Source: a virus. From it: a stretch of 64,000 nucleotides of DNA. Of the stretch, positions 34,282 to 40,768 are shown one piece after another. The DNA lies in IMG/VR virus record IMGVR_UViG_3300044629_000431, positions 82,478-146,477 of that record. One strand, 5' to 3'. The notes under the pieces are model-generated. The model ran no database searches, was not told where the DNA came from, and worked only from the letters and a program-made list of their open reading frames with translations. A program made the translations under genes and the position numbers. Within the stretch, counting starts at the first letter, position 1. Each line of letters begins with the position of its first letter.

Positions 34282-35039
34282 TAAAAACCTGCTTCCATTT
34301 TCGCAATGATGTATTCTTTAACAAGTCCAGAACGAACAATATCGTCTACACCAAACTCAATTATATCAAATGATGGCATTTTACGCAATACCGTCATAAA
34401 GTCCACAATACCATTACGCTCATTTGTTTTCTGCAAGTCTGACTGAGAAGCATCACCACAGAAACAAATCTTGGTATTTTCACCGACACGAGTAATAATA
34501 GAATCTAGTTCGTGGAAGTTTAGATTCTGAAACTCGTCCACAATAATGATTGCATTATCAAGCGTAGTTCCACGAAGAAAAGAAGTTGACCAGAACTTGA
34601 TGGTTTCCTGTGCTTTCAGATTGCCATAAAGCATTTCAAACTCAGAGTCACTTGGCATCTGGAACATGTACTTCACCATATTCTTATATGGAATCTGGTA
34701 AATATCTGCTTTGTCATCATGTGTTCCAGGAAGGAAACCAATTTCACGAGTGGCAACTAGTGAACGAACCAGATAGATTTTCTCATAAGGAGACTGTTCA
34801 TCTAGAACATCCTGAAGAGCATTATAAAGAGTAATGAAGGTCTTACCAGTTCCAGCACAACCATAGGCAACAATGTGTTTACCATCATTATAAGACTCAA
34901 AAAGTCTTTTTTGATTGTCTGTAAGAGGATCAATATCAATTAAGTATTCAGCACTTAGAGGTTTTCTCCTCTTCATTTGTTTTGCAGTCAGACCAACTCC
35001 GATTGGTTGATCGGTGTTTCCTCTTTTTCTTCTTGCCAT
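34281..35039 (-). CDS. phoH: PhoH-like ATPase
   Basis: This 252-residue protein has Walker A GCAGTGKT (about 60-67), Walker B IIIVDEFQNL (about 164-173) and GDASQSD near 195, the pattern of the PhoH family. The basic N-terminus MARRKRGN is typical of cyanophage forms. PhoH is widespread in marine phages; its function is unsettled and may concern RNA metabolism. It lies between a small unknown gene and the exonuclease. Confidence 0.9.
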   Translation of the reverse strand: MARRKRGNTDQPIGVGLTAKQMKRRKPLSAEYLIDIDPLTDNQKRLFESYNDGKHIVAYGCAGTGKTFITLYNALQDVLDEQSPYEKIYLVRSLVATREIGFLPGTHDDKADIYQIPYKNMVKYMFQMPSDSEFEMLYGNLKAQETIKFWSTSFLRGTTLDNAIIIVDEFQNLNFHELDSIITRVGENTKICFCGDASQSDLQKTNERNGIVDFMTVLRKMPSFDIIEFGVDDIVRSGLVKEYIIAKMEAGF

Positions 35040-35040
35040 A

Positions 35041-35292
35041 TTAGAGTTTTTTTACTTGTGATTTTGGTGCCTTACTTGCCTTAGAAAGAACTTCGTTCCA
35101 TCCAGGATGCTTATTAACGAGTTTATCCCTCCACTCACCAACTTCTCCAGGAGAAGGGCAAGTAGATGGATCAGACCAGTCACGAGTCCAGTCTGGATTA
35201 TCATTTTTCCACTGGTCCCAGACGTGGATACTCATTTCCACTTCTTTCTGTTCACCAGTTTTAGTATTAATTACAGGATATACGGGACACAT
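35041..35292 (-). CDS. Small hypothetical protein next to phoH
   Basis: This 83-residue protein begins MCPVYPVINTKTGEQKEVEM and has three Trp-Asp pairs (VWDQWKNDNPDWTRDWSDPS). The beginning looks like a short zinc-ribbon (FmdB-like) relic with one Cys. I know similar proteins in cyanophages but no function. It lies 1 base before phoH. Confidence 0.6.
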   Translation of the reverse strand: MCPVYPVINTKTGEQKEVEMSIHVWDQWKNDNPDWTRDWSDPSTCPSPGEVGEWRDKLVNKHPGWNEVLSKASKAPKSQVKKL

Positions 35293-35314
35293 AAGTTACG
35301 AATTCAAGATAAAA

Positions 35315-35321
35315 TATTTAG
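35315..35321 (-). promoter_or_regulatory. Late-type motif (CTAAATA) before the phoH unit
   Basis: CTAAATA on the minus strand includes the thyX stop and is 22 bases before the ATG at 35292. Confidence 0.4.
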
Positions 35322-35953
35322 ACCCATTCAAGGGCTTCGGCAACCGTTGGAAATTGTTCGGAAAACACCTTCTTACATTCCAGAGCAATGTCCATATGCT
35401 CCTTCTGAGTGCCATTAGCAGAACGAAGATTGATATAGTGAATCCAACTACGGCAAGAACCCGTCATATAGATGCGTGTAGGCGTCGCTAAGGGCAGTAC
35501 AAACCTTGCACACTCTTTTGCCACACCGTGTGCAAGAAGTTCCTTGTAGAGTTGCATAGAGTGTGCAAAATGGTCTTGAATTTTACTCTGAAGACTTAGT
35601 TTCTCATAGTCACCAATATCATCAATTGAGTTCTGACGGTTCTTAGTGTCCTGGCGGCGAAGGTCAGGAACAGGGATATAATCACTCAATAAAGAACTAT
35701 CAGCATATCGCTGCGAAAATTCTTGAAAAGTGAAACTACGGTGGCGCAATATCTGAGCTGCGATACCACGGTTTGTTTCAATCTCCAAACTCATAGACGA
35801 CTGCTCAAAAACAGACCAATGATTGTGCTTAATACAATAACGTAGCAAACCCGCATAGTTTTCAGAATCTTGATTCGCTGGATTAGAAACCCTAGCAATA
35901 TATGCCATTGTTTGTTCTGCATCGGGAGTCACACTGATAAGTTTTACGGTCAT
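35318..35953 (-). CDS. thyX: FAD-dependent thymidylate synthase ThyX
   Basis: This 211-residue protein has the ThyX signature RHRSFTFQEFSQRY (about 70-83) and SWIHYINLRSANGTQKEH near 165-185. ThyX makes dTMP from dUMP with methylene-tetrahydrofolate, NADPH and FAD, supplying dTTP for phage replication. It overlaps a small upstream gene by 4 bases (ATGA) and ends in the CTAAATA motif before phoH. Confidence 0.95.
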   Translation of the reverse strand: MTVKLISVTPDAEQTMAYIARVSNPANQDSENYAGLLRYCIKHNHWSVFEQSSMSLEIETNRGIAAQILRHRSFTFQEFSQRYADSSLLSDYIPVPDLRRQDTKNRQNSIDDIGDYEKLSLQSKIQDHFAHSMQLYKELLAHGVAKECARFVLPLATPTRIYMTGSCRSWIHYINLRSANGTQKEHMDIALECKKVFSEQFPTVAEALEWV

Positions 35954-36117
35954 TTCTTTCCAAATCCTTTTGATGTTTGTGCTTCAAGGTTTGCAAGTTC
36001 TTGTTTCACTACTCGCAGTTGTTTTTTCATTTCTATAAGTTGCTCAGCAGAATATAAGTGTTCTTTTTTGGTTAATTTCTCAAGCAACTTTACTAGTTCT
36101 CGTGCTCTACTAGTCAT
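35950..36117 (-). CDS. Small coiled-coil hypothetical protein upstream of thyX
   Basis: This 55-residue, highly charged, all-helical protein begins MTSRARELVKLLEKLTK. It overlaps thyX by ATGA and the gene before by 8 bases, so the three are co-translated. I recognise no family. It may be a small regulator or adaptor. Confidence 0.55.
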   Translation of the reverse strand: MTSRARELVKLLEKLTKKEHLYSAEQLIEMKKQLRVVKQELANLEAQTSKGFGKK

Positions 36118-36283
36118 CTAAATCAGAATCCTCAAAAATTTCGTCGTAATCTAAAATCGGTCTTCTTCTGACCTCTGCTTCGGTGTAGGAATAGGCAGAC
36201 GTATCAGAATAAACTTCTGCTTTCAAAGAATCAACAAGAAGTTCTAGATTACGGACAATAAGTTTTAGTTTGTCTTTGTCCAT
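36110..36283 (-). CDS. Small acidic hypothetical protein, first gene of the thyX unit
   Basis: This 57-residue protein has a helical N-terminus (MDKDKLKLIVRNLELLVDSL) and an acidic end (DYDEIFEDSDLDD). It is the first gene after the promoter at 36305-36333. I recognise no family. A DNA-mimic or protein-binding role could be guessed from the acidic tail but nothing proves it. Confidence 0.55.
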   Translation of the reverse strand: MDKDKLKLIVRNLELLVDSLKAEVYSDTSAYSYTEAEVRRRPILDYDEIFEDSDLDD

Positions 36284-36304
36284 AAGATACTATTCTCTTG
36301 AGGC

Positions 36305-36333
36305 ATTTTAACATAAAAAAAGGAGGGGATCAA
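36305..36333 (-). promoter_or_regulatory. Sigma70-like promoter for the thyX unit, embedded in a terminator
   Basis: TTGATC (36328-36333), a 17-base spacer and TAAAAT (36305-36310) on the minus strand. The -35 box and spacer lie within the terminator hairpin of the previous gene. Confidence 0.6.
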
Positions 36334-36341
36334 CCCCTCCT
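36314..36341 (-). terminator. Rho-independent terminator after the small-gene operon
   Basis: GGAGGGG (36322-36328) pairs with CCCCTCC (36334-36340); a run of T follows on the minus strand. Confidence 0.85.
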
Positions 36342-36497
36342 GTTAAATATTGGTTCCATATCTAAAACTTGTTCAAACCACTCTTTAAGATGTATGCGGT
36401 AACAAGACCAATACTTACACCCACGATATGTAAGTTGATAACAGGCAGGTTCTCTGCTGTCCTTATCCATATCGTCCCAGTGGTAATGGTAATCCAC
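36330..36497 (-). CDS. Small protein with YRG motif (possibly DUF4278-like)
   Basis: This ORF has a GTG start at 36497 (55 residues), overlapping the stop of the gene before (TAGTG); an ATG at 36470 would give 46 residues. It contains QLTYRGCKYWSCYRIHL, with the YRG core seen in cyanobacterial DUF4278 proteins and again in the gene at 36678-36815. The stop codon lies in the loop of the terminator hairpin. Function unknown. Confidence 0.5.
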   Translation of the reverse strand: MDYHYHWDDMDKDSREPACYQLTYRGCKYWSCYRIHLKEWFEQVLDMEPIFNRRG

Positions 36498-36580
36498 TAT
36501 TTAAAAAGAAATTGAATATAAAGCGACAATAAAGTAATTACAACCGCACAACCTGCGGTAATTTGTAATACTGCGAACAT
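36497..36580 (-). CDS. 27-residue single-pass membrane peptide
   Basis: The peptide begins MFAVLQITAGCAVVITLLSL and is nearly all hydrophobic, a single predicted membrane helix. Its start overlaps the previous stop (TGATG) and its stop overlaps the next GTG. It could bind a host membrane complex; that is inference. Too short for routine gene calling, but the overlaps support translation. Confidence 0.5.
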   Translation of the reverse strand: MFAVLQITAGCAVVITLLSLYIQFLFK

Positions 36581-36678
36581 CACTTTGCTCCAACGAGTTG
36601 TGCTAGTTGTGCTTGGTGACGGCGCTCTTCTTTTTGTTTTTGTTCTTTGATAAGTTGTAGGAAGTTTAGCTTTTGCAT
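36580..36678 (-). CDS. 32-residue charged helical peptide
   Basis: The peptide begins MQKLNFLQLIKEQKQKEERR and is rich in Gln, Lys and Glu. Its ATG overlaps the TGA of the upstream gene (TGATG) and its own TGA overlaps the next ATG. No family recognised. Confidence 0.5.
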   Translation of the reverse strand: MQKLNFLQLIKEQKQKEERRHQAQLAQLVGAK

Positions 36679-36815
36679 CACTTATGCCCCTCCTTTACGA
36701 ACTTAACACCACGATAGGTTTCGTTGTATTGTTGGGCTTGTTGTTGCATTTGCTGTTGGTATTCGATACGCTTTTGGGTATCGTATTCAACACCTCTGTA
36801 AACGACTTTAGACAT
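36678..36815 (-). CDS. Small YRG-motif protein (DUF4278-like)
   Basis: This 45-residue protein begins MSKVVYRGVEYDTQKRIEYQ, has a Gln-rich centre and a second motif ETYRGVKF. Two YRG motifs in one short chain are the hallmark of DUF4278, a cyanobacterial family of unknown function. A strong ribosome binding site (AAGGAG) lies 9 bases before the ATG. It heads a chain of overlapping small genes. Confidence 0.6.
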   Translation of the reverse strand: MSKVVYRGVEYDTQKRIEYQQQMQQQAQQYNETYRGVKFVKEGHK

Positions 36816-36855
36816 TAGGTTTTCTCCTTAGTTTTTTAGGTTAAAGAGCGTTCCT

Positions 36856-37008
36856 TCAGTCGGCTTTTGCGTCTATTTTACACTCCTTTGGAGCAATCTG
36901 TTTGATTTCCCAAATCAAGTCATTTTTTGCTTGTTTTGGAATATCAACTTTATAAACTCTTCCAATCATTAACTGTGCTTGTAAACAAGTTAATAAGAGT
37001 GTTTCCAT
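36856..37008 (-). CDS. Small hypothetical protein with hydrophobic N-terminus
   Basis: This 50-residue protein begins METLLLTCLQAQLMIGRVYK and ends with lysine-rich sequence. The short hydrophobic start could be a membrane anchor. It lies 40 bases before the next small gene and 46 after the previous. No family recognised. Confidence 0.45.
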   Translation of the reverse strand: METLLLTCLQAQLMIGRVYKVDIPKQAKNDLIWEIKQIAPKECKIDAKAD

Positions 37009-37054
37009 AGATGAACGATCCGTTCCGAGTCGGCTTACTTCCGTCCTATTCAGT

Positions 37055-37261
37055 TTAGCACTTAAGTCTCACAACATCCTTTCGGAGTTCTGATAGCAAT
37101 CGGTCTTCTTTTCTTTGGTCTACTACATCGTCGTTTTTAACGATGTCCATTAGTTCCCACGCTGCGTCACAACTTATTGTCACTTGATTTGATTTGGCAA
37201 GTTGAGGCGTAGAGATAGAAAGAAGTGGAACCCATGCTAAAAGCAAAAGTGCCTTAGACAT
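37055..37261 (-). CDS. Small secreted or periplasmic hypothetical protein
   Basis: This 68-residue protein has an N-terminal signal-peptide-like stretch (MSKALLLLAWVPLLSIS) with a possible cleavage after the Ala in QLAKS. It is followed by a helical, charged part with two Cys that could form a disulphide. Function unknown. It is the first gene after two sigma70-like promoters and so probably early. Confidence 0.6.
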   Translation of the reverse strand: MSKALLLLAWVPLLSISTPQLAKSNQVTISCDAAWELMDIVKNDDVVDQRKEDRLLSELRKDVVRLKC

Positions 37262-37281
37262 AGGATGAACGTTAGAGGGAT

Positions 37282-37311
37282 ATTATACCTCTATTCTTCT
37301 TATATATACAA
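37282..37311 (-). promoter_or_regulatory. Sigma70-like promoter for the small-gene operon
   Basis: TTGTAT (37306-37311), 18-base spacer, TATAAT (37282-37287) on the minus strand, about 20 bases before the ATG at 37261. Confidence 0.65.
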
Positions 37312-37355
37312 GTTTTATGTTGAAACAGTAACAATAGATACAAAAATGTATCCAT

Positions 37356-37385
37356 ATTATACTAAAAAGAATGAAGATTTATGAA
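37356..37385 (-). promoter_or_regulatory. Second, weaker sigma70-like promoter for the small-gene operon
   Basis: TTCATA (37380-37385), 18-base spacer, TATAAT (37356-37361) on the minus strand. Confidence 0.45.
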
Positions 37386-37436
37386 AACCCTCACGCAAAG
37401 AAATTTTGCCGGGAAATTTTCCCCCGATATGGGAAA

Positions 37437-37775
37437 CTACTTCCGCTTTTTGGTTTTGGGTGCTTGATAACCCCAGGTCTTTGGATTGTATCGACCATAT
37501 CCAAAGTCAATACTCTTTAAGTTTTCACGAAACTTATCCCAATACATATCAAACAAACGAGTTCTTGTTCCTCTAGTTAGGTCATAACAAACTTCTTCGT
37601 CTACAAGATATTTTACAATGTAAGCATCATTCGGTGCTTCTTTGGTGCAGACATCAGCATATGAACCATTTTCAATCATAATTTCACAACTGTAGCGTGA
37701 CTTGCAAGTTTCTTTTTCTGCTGATGTCCAATGATCCATATGCTTTTCCTGTGTTTTTTCAACAACTTGACTCAC
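37437..37775 (-). CDS. Cys-containing hypothetical protein
   Basis: This 112-residue protein starts with GTG at 37775, chosen because GTGA overlaps the stop of the upstream gene; an upstream TTG and an internal ATG at 37739 are alternatives. It has four Cys (ETCKSRYSC, VCTK, VCYDL) that could form disulphides or bind metal. I recognise no family. About 175 bases after it hold promoters only. Confidence 0.55.
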   Translation of the reverse strand: MSQVVEKTQEKHMDHWTSAEKETCKSRYSCEIMIENGSYADVCTKEAPNDAYIVKYLVDEEVCYDLTRGTRTRLFDMYWDKFRENLKSIDFGYGRYNPKTWGYQAPKTKKRK

Positions 37776-38404
37776 GAACGCCCTCCCCAAATAATATCAG
37801 GGAATGCTTGCGAAACAACATCTTTACCAATTTTGTACTTGGTTTCAAGTTTCTTATCTTTAACAAGGCAAACAATTTCTGCCTCAAGAGGATGAAGACC
37901 TTGAAGAAGATTGATAAACATTGTTTCTCTGCGAAGAGAACTCAGACTATCATTGCCACCTTTGACAAAGTTATAAAACTTTTGATACTCTTTGCGAATC
38001 GAAGAGCGTCCTTGATCCTGAGAACCAAGAGAGTTAGTTCCAAGTTCTTCCATCTTATCAACTGCATCAGCAATCTTCTCACTCAGAGTTCCCTTGAATG
38101 AGTCCATCTCATTTACCGCAGAGTATGGAACATCGCCAGGAGGAAGTGCTGATTGAATGGTCTCATCAAAGTTCCAAATGAACAGTGTTTTCAGACAAGG
38201 ATGAGCATACTTTTGAAGTGCTTCTACTTTCTTAACAGTGCTCTTTTGTTTTGCAGCAACATTCAGAATTTCAAAAACAAAAGGATTTGCTGGAAGGTCT
38301 GGAATCGGTGCTTCTGCAACTTTTGCTTTTGGTGCTGCTGGTTTTTTTGTTGCGGTAGTTTTTGCTCTACTCGTTGTCGCTGTCGTCTTCTTCGTCGTAG
38401 TCAT
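37772..38404 (-). CDS. Conserved cyanophage protein (DUF6433-like)
   Basis: This 210-residue protein starts with ATG at 38404; a TTG four codons upstream is less likely. After a Thr/Lys/Ala-rich N-terminus (about 1-40) it contains NPFVFEILNVAAKQKS, LKTLFIWNFDET, LPPGDVPYS and a highly conserved KFYNFVKGGNDSLSSLRRET. I recall this as a common protein in T4-like cyanophages with no proven function. It overlaps the genes on both sides. Confidence 0.65.
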   Translation of the reverse strand: MTTTKKTTATTSRAKTTATKKPAAPKAKVAEAPIPDLPANPFVFEILNVAAKQKSTVKKVEALQKYAHPCLKTLFIWNFDETIQSALPPGDVPYSAVNEMDSFKGTLSEKIADAVDKMEELGTNSLGSQDQGRSSIRKEYQKFYNFVKGGNDSLSSLRRETMFINLLQGLHPLEAEIVCLVKDKKLETKYKIGKDVVSQAFPDIIWGGRS

Positions 38405-38597
38405 GATAGTTTTCAAAATTAAATGCGATTACTTCGTCAGGTATAAGATTACCTTGCTGGTCAAACATCTCAGGATGTGGTCTTGGAATCTCCCGATAGT
38501 TCATCATGTATTCTCTTGCCACCCAACCTGCCATTACTCCCACTATAAGAAACAATACGGTTAGAAAGGAACCGAATACTAGACTAACTGCTAACAT
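38367..38597 (-). CDS. Small membrane-anchored acidic protein
   Basis: This 76-residue protein has an N-terminal membrane helix (MLAVSLVFGSFLTVLFLIVG) followed by a Pro-rich part and a very acidic tail (DYDEEDDSDNE). A ribosome binding site (GGAGAAAA) precedes the ATG. The C-terminus overlaps the next gene by 38 bases in another frame. Function unknown. Confidence 0.6.
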   Translation of the reverse strand: MLAVSLVFGSFLTVLFLIVGVMAGWVAREYMMNYREIPRPHPEMFDQQGNLIPDEVIAFNFENYHDYDEEDDSDNE

Positions 38598-38862
38598 TTC
38601 TTTTTCTCCGGGAAACTACTTTTTTCTTCCTTGACTTTAAGGAAAATTCAAAATAGATAGTGACTTCCCGATTGAGAAAGCAAACTATCTTTTCAAAGAT
38701 AATATGAAATGGTTGAGTCTGCTTTCTTTTACCTCCATTAAGAATGAGTTCAATGCCACGATTAAAGTGGTCTTCAGGTTTATTTATGTTCGTATCAGAC
38801 GATTTGGTTTTCTTTGAGGAATTTGATTGTGTCAACGGATCCTCCAATCTTTTTATCATCAC
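38584..38862 (-). CDS. Doubtful ORF between glutaredoxin and the membrane protein
   Basis: The open frame codes for 92 residues, but its first 22 codons overlap the glutaredoxin gene. The part PEDHFNRGIELILNGGKRKQ and FHIIFEKIVCFLNREVTIY looks like protein. No ATG or GTG lies at a sensible place in that part. A late-type ATAAATA at 38779-38785 lies inside. Either a real gene with an unusual start or a chance frame. Confidence 0.35.
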   Translation of the reverse strand: MMIKRLEDPLTQSNSSKKTKSSDTNINKPEDHFNRGIELILNGGKRKQTQPFHIIFEKIVCFLNREVTIYFEFSLKSRKKKVVSRRKRNVSS

Positions 38863-39031
38863 AAATTACCTGTGGAAAAGTAGAACCTTCTCCAAACTCA
38901 GAATAAAATTGTTCTCTTGTAAAATCTTCACCTAAAGTATAGACCACAAATGACTGTTTTGTCAACTCCAATACTTCTTTAACCTTAGTGCAATAGGGGC
39001 AATCGTTTTTACTATAAACAGTGAACTTCAT
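38795..39031 (-). CDS. grx: Glutaredoxin
   Basis: This 78-residue protein has the thioredoxin-fold opening KFTVYSKNDCPYCTK with the CPYC active site at 11-14. The cis-Pro loop STFPQV is at about 50-55, followed by KKIGGSVD. It probably reduces phage or host ribonucleotide reductase or other disulphides. Its ATG overlaps the stop of a short upstream reading frame (ATGA), and a terminator-like hairpin lies within that frame, so attenuation is possible. Confidence 0.92.
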   Translation of the reverse strand: MKFTVYSKNDCPYCTKVKEVLELTKQSFVVYTLGEDFTREQFYSEFGEGSTFPQVICDDKKIGGSVDTIKFLKENQIV

Positions 39032-39135
39032 ATTTCTTTAGATACGCTTAATAATTTATAAGAAAAAAGGAGGGCATAAACACCCTCCTCATTATACCAC
39101 CAACTCACCTCTCCCACCACAGAGAGGGTCTTCAT
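39028..39135 (-). CDS. Possible 35-codon leader reading frame ahead of glutaredoxin
   Basis: The frame begins MKTLSVVGEVSWWYNEEG and reads through the terminator hairpin. Its TGA overlaps the glutaredoxin ATG. The upstream GGGA is a weak ribosome binding site. A frame of this length can arise by chance, so the overlap is the main support. Confidence 0.35.
   Translation of the reverse strand: MKTLSVVGEVSWWYNEEGVYALLFSYKLLSVSKEI
39062..39089 (-). terminator. Rho-independent terminator or attenuator ahead of glutaredoxin
   Basis: GGAGGG pairs with CCCTCC (39069-39074 with 39083-39088) and a run of six T follows on the minus strand. It lies between the promoter at 39169-39197 and the glutaredoxin start. 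Confidence 0.75.
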
Positions 39136-39162
39136 TCCCAAAGTTACAAGGATGTTGAAGAC
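39064..39162 (-). ncRNA. Candidate ~100-base terminated transcript (small RNA or leader)
   Basis: Bounded by a consensus sigma70 promoter and a strong terminator. It also contains a second hairpin (CCTCTC pairing with GAGAGG, about 39109-39128). No homology is known to me. Confidence 0.35.
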
Positions 39163-39168
39163 TTGAAT

Positions 39169-39197
39169 ATTATAAGGGATTCTGAGTCAGGTGTCAA
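39169..39197 (-). promoter_or_regulatory. Consensus sigma70 promoter upstream of glutaredoxin
   Basis: TTGACA (39192-39197), 17-base spacer, TATAAT (39169-39174) on the minus strand, an exact match to the consensus. Confidence 0.88.
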
Positions 39198-39256
39198 GGG
39201 TTGACAAAGTATAATTTTGGGTCTAGACTCTGCTTTGTGGCGGTTGAAGATAAGTA

Positions 39257-39535
39257 CTATGATAAATTTAAAGACGTTGCTTGTACTTCTTCGTTTCTTT
39301 GTGCTGCTGTTTTGACTAGACCTTCTTCATAAGCCGCTAGAACCATATCATCTTTGTTGATAACAGTAATGGGTTGATTGCTTTCTAGTTTAGTCTTGAC
39401 ATACAAGTCACATATTTCGTCAATCGCAATGCGAGCACGGTTAGTTGCTACGTTTGTAATCCAAAAATCTACATCAGCAGCAATGTATTCCATTGCCTTC
39501 TGTTCTGCTTCTGTTAAAGTAACTGTGTAGTCCAT
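39257..39535 (-). CDS. Small fibre-region accessory protein, copy 1
   Basis: This 92-residue helical protein begins MDYTVTLTEAEQKAMEYIAAD and is almost identical to the 90-residue protein at 40466-40738 except at the C-terminus. I recognise no named family. Its fixed position after a fibre gene, with its own late promoter, suggests a fibre assembly factor or small virion part. The central segment ARIAIDEICDLYVKTKLESN is the best conserved. Confidence 0.6.
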   Translation of the reverse strand: MDYTVTLTEAEQKAMEYIAADVDFWITNVATNRARIAIDEICDLYVKTKLESNQPITVINKDDMVLAAYEEGLVKTAAQRNEEVQATSLNLS

Positions 39536-39551
39536 ATTGAGTCTTTTTGAG

Positions 39552-39558
39552 TATTTAT
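39552..39558 (-). promoter_or_regulatory. Late promoter (ATAAATA) for 39257-39535
   Basis: 16 bases before the ATG; it overlaps the stop of the fibre gene upstream. Confidence 0.6.
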
Positions 39559-40445
39559 TATCCTAAAAGGTATCCGCAAAACCAAGCATAATAAACCGCA
39601 TAACCACTAGCTCTACGTCTTGCTGATACAGTATCACCAGCAGTCAAATTCATTATTTGTGTGTTAGTTCCGGGTTGATATACAACACCATAATTCAACA
39701 TATTATTTGGGTATACGCTACCATTTTTTACTAAATTTACAAAATGAGAATTAGTATCTTCTGTTGAGAATGAAAATGAGAAAAAATATTTTCCAGAAAT
39801 TGGAGCAGTAAAAAGTCCAGTAGTTGTACTAAAATGATTTCCTACATTATGATCCACATTACTACCAAGATATATCTCTGGGGTTGTTGAATTAAAAGTA
39901 GCTCCATGAACCATAAATGATGGTTGAGAAGGTAGAGTTAATCTACCAGAACCATCAATAGTTGCTCTGACTGACGCATTACTTACATCAACAAAACGAA
40001 GAGATGGTGTTGATGTATTGCCATAAACATCAATATACCAACCAGTTGCATTATCAGTTGCTCTACCAAAACTTACTTGTCCACCCTCTTGAGATGCATC
40101 AACTCTACCTGCTTTGATTTCTCCACCAACAACTTCAAGTTTTTGTGATGGGACTGCGGTTCCTATACCAATATTAGCACTACTATCAATTCTTAATGCT
40201 TCTACACCACCTTCAGCAAAGGCTATAGTATCAGCACTCGGAAAGAATATTCCGGTGTTTGAATCGCCTGTTGGTGTTATGGACGGAGCACTAGCACTAC
40301 CGGCAGCAACGGTTGTAACACCACTATTTGTAATGCTTGTGCCAGATACTGAACCTACTAACGTTACACTTCCAGTCGCAGTTCCAATCGCAACATTGGT
40401 GCTGGTTGATGGTAATATCTGGTCTACACGAAGATTACTCGCCAT
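39558..40445 (-). CDS. Tail fibre-like protein with C1q/TNF-like C-terminus
   Basis: In this 295-residue protein the N-terminal half has fibre repeats (VAIGTATGSVTLVGSV, SASAPSITPTGDSNTGIFFPSADTIAFAEGGVEALRI). The C-terminal ~130 residues resemble a C1q-like jelly roll: TFNSTTPEIYL, FTAPISGKYFFSFSFS and LNLTAGDTVSARR-like strands. Such heads trimerise and bind ligands. It shares the GDSNTGI(F/L)FPSADTIAFAEGGVE block with the fibre at 40769-41695. A late promoter lies upstream. Confidence 0.65.
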   Translation of the reverse strand: MASNLRVDQILPSTSTNVAIGTATGSVTLVGSVSGTSITNSGVTTVAAGSASAPSITPTGDSNTGIFFPSADTIAFAEGGVEALRIDSSANIGIGTAVPSQKLEVVGGEIKAGRVDASQEGGQVSFGRATDNATGWYIDVYGNTSTPSLRFVDVSNASVRATIDGSGRLTLPSQPSFMVHGATFNSTTPEIYLGSNVDHNVGNHFSTTTGLFTAPISGKYFFSFSFSTEDTNSHFVNLVKNGSVYPNNMLNYGVVYQPGTNTQIMNLTAGDTVSARRRASGYAVYYAWFCGYLLG

Positions 40446-40462
40446 AGTGTGAGTTTTTTAGG

Positions 40463-40469
40463 TATTTAT
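40463..40469 (-). promoter_or_regulatory. Late promoter (ATAAATA) for 39558-40445
   Basis: GAATAAATACC on the minus strand, 17 bases before the ATG; overlaps the stop of the upstream gene. Confidence 0.6.
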
Positions 40470-40738
40470 TCGGGAAGTTGTGCTGCTGCTTCTTCGTTTC
40501 TTTGTGCCACTGTTTTGACTAGACCTTCTTCGTATGCCGCTAGAACCATATCAGGTTTGTTAGTTGCGGTGATGGGTTGATTACTTTCTAGTTTAGTCTT
40601 AACATATAAGTCACAGATTTCGTCAATAGCAATTCTTGCCCTATTAGTCGCAGCGTTAGTGATCCATTCGTCCACATCAGCAGCAATGTATTCTATTGCC
40701 TTCTGTTCTGCTTCGGTTAAGGTAATTGTATAATCCAT
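40466..40738 (-). CDS. Small fibre-region accessory protein, copy 2
   Basis: This 90-residue protein begins MDYTITLTEAEQKAIEYIAAD and is a close paralogue of 39257-39535. The changes are concentrated at positions such as DEW/DFW and at the C-terminal ~12 residues. It again follows a fibre gene with a C1q-like end, so the two-gene unit was duplicated as a block. Confidence 0.6.
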   Translation of the reverse strand: MDYTITLTEAEQKAIEYIAADVDEWITNAATNRARIAIDEICDLYVKTKLESNQPITATNKPDMVLAAYEEGLVKTVAQRNEEAAAQLPE

Positions 40739-40754
40739 ATAAAGTCTTTTTGAG

Positions 40755-40761
40755 TATTTAT
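40755..40761 (-). promoter_or_regulatory. Late promoter (ATAAATA) for 40466-40738
   Basis: 16 bases before the ATG, in the same context as the motif at 39552. Confidence 0.6.
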
Positions 40762-40768
40762 TACACTA

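Larger units (their letters stand above)
39257..39562 (-). repeat. Direct repeat, copy 1 (small gene plus promoter)
   Basis: The small gene and its upstream region closely match 40466-40768 by eye, including a GTCTTTTTGAGTATTTATTA stretch carrying the late promoter. Confidence 0.7.
40466..40768 (-). repeat. Direct repeat, copy 2 (small gene plus promoter)
   Basis: Second copy of the block at 39257-39562; the coding part is clearly alignable throughout. Confidence 0.7.

Noticed and set aside
37409-37427. GGGAAATTTTCCC palindrome as a terminator after 37437
   Set aside because: The palindrome has no loop of suitable size and no T run following on the minus strand.
39091-39096. Minus-strand TATAAT inside the glutaredoxin leader
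   Set aside because: No acceptable -35 box at the right distance, and it lies within a plausible leader frame and next to the terminator.
39201-39215. Plus-strand TTGACA followed by TATAAT
   Set aside because: The two boxes are only 3 bases apart, so they cannot form one promoter.
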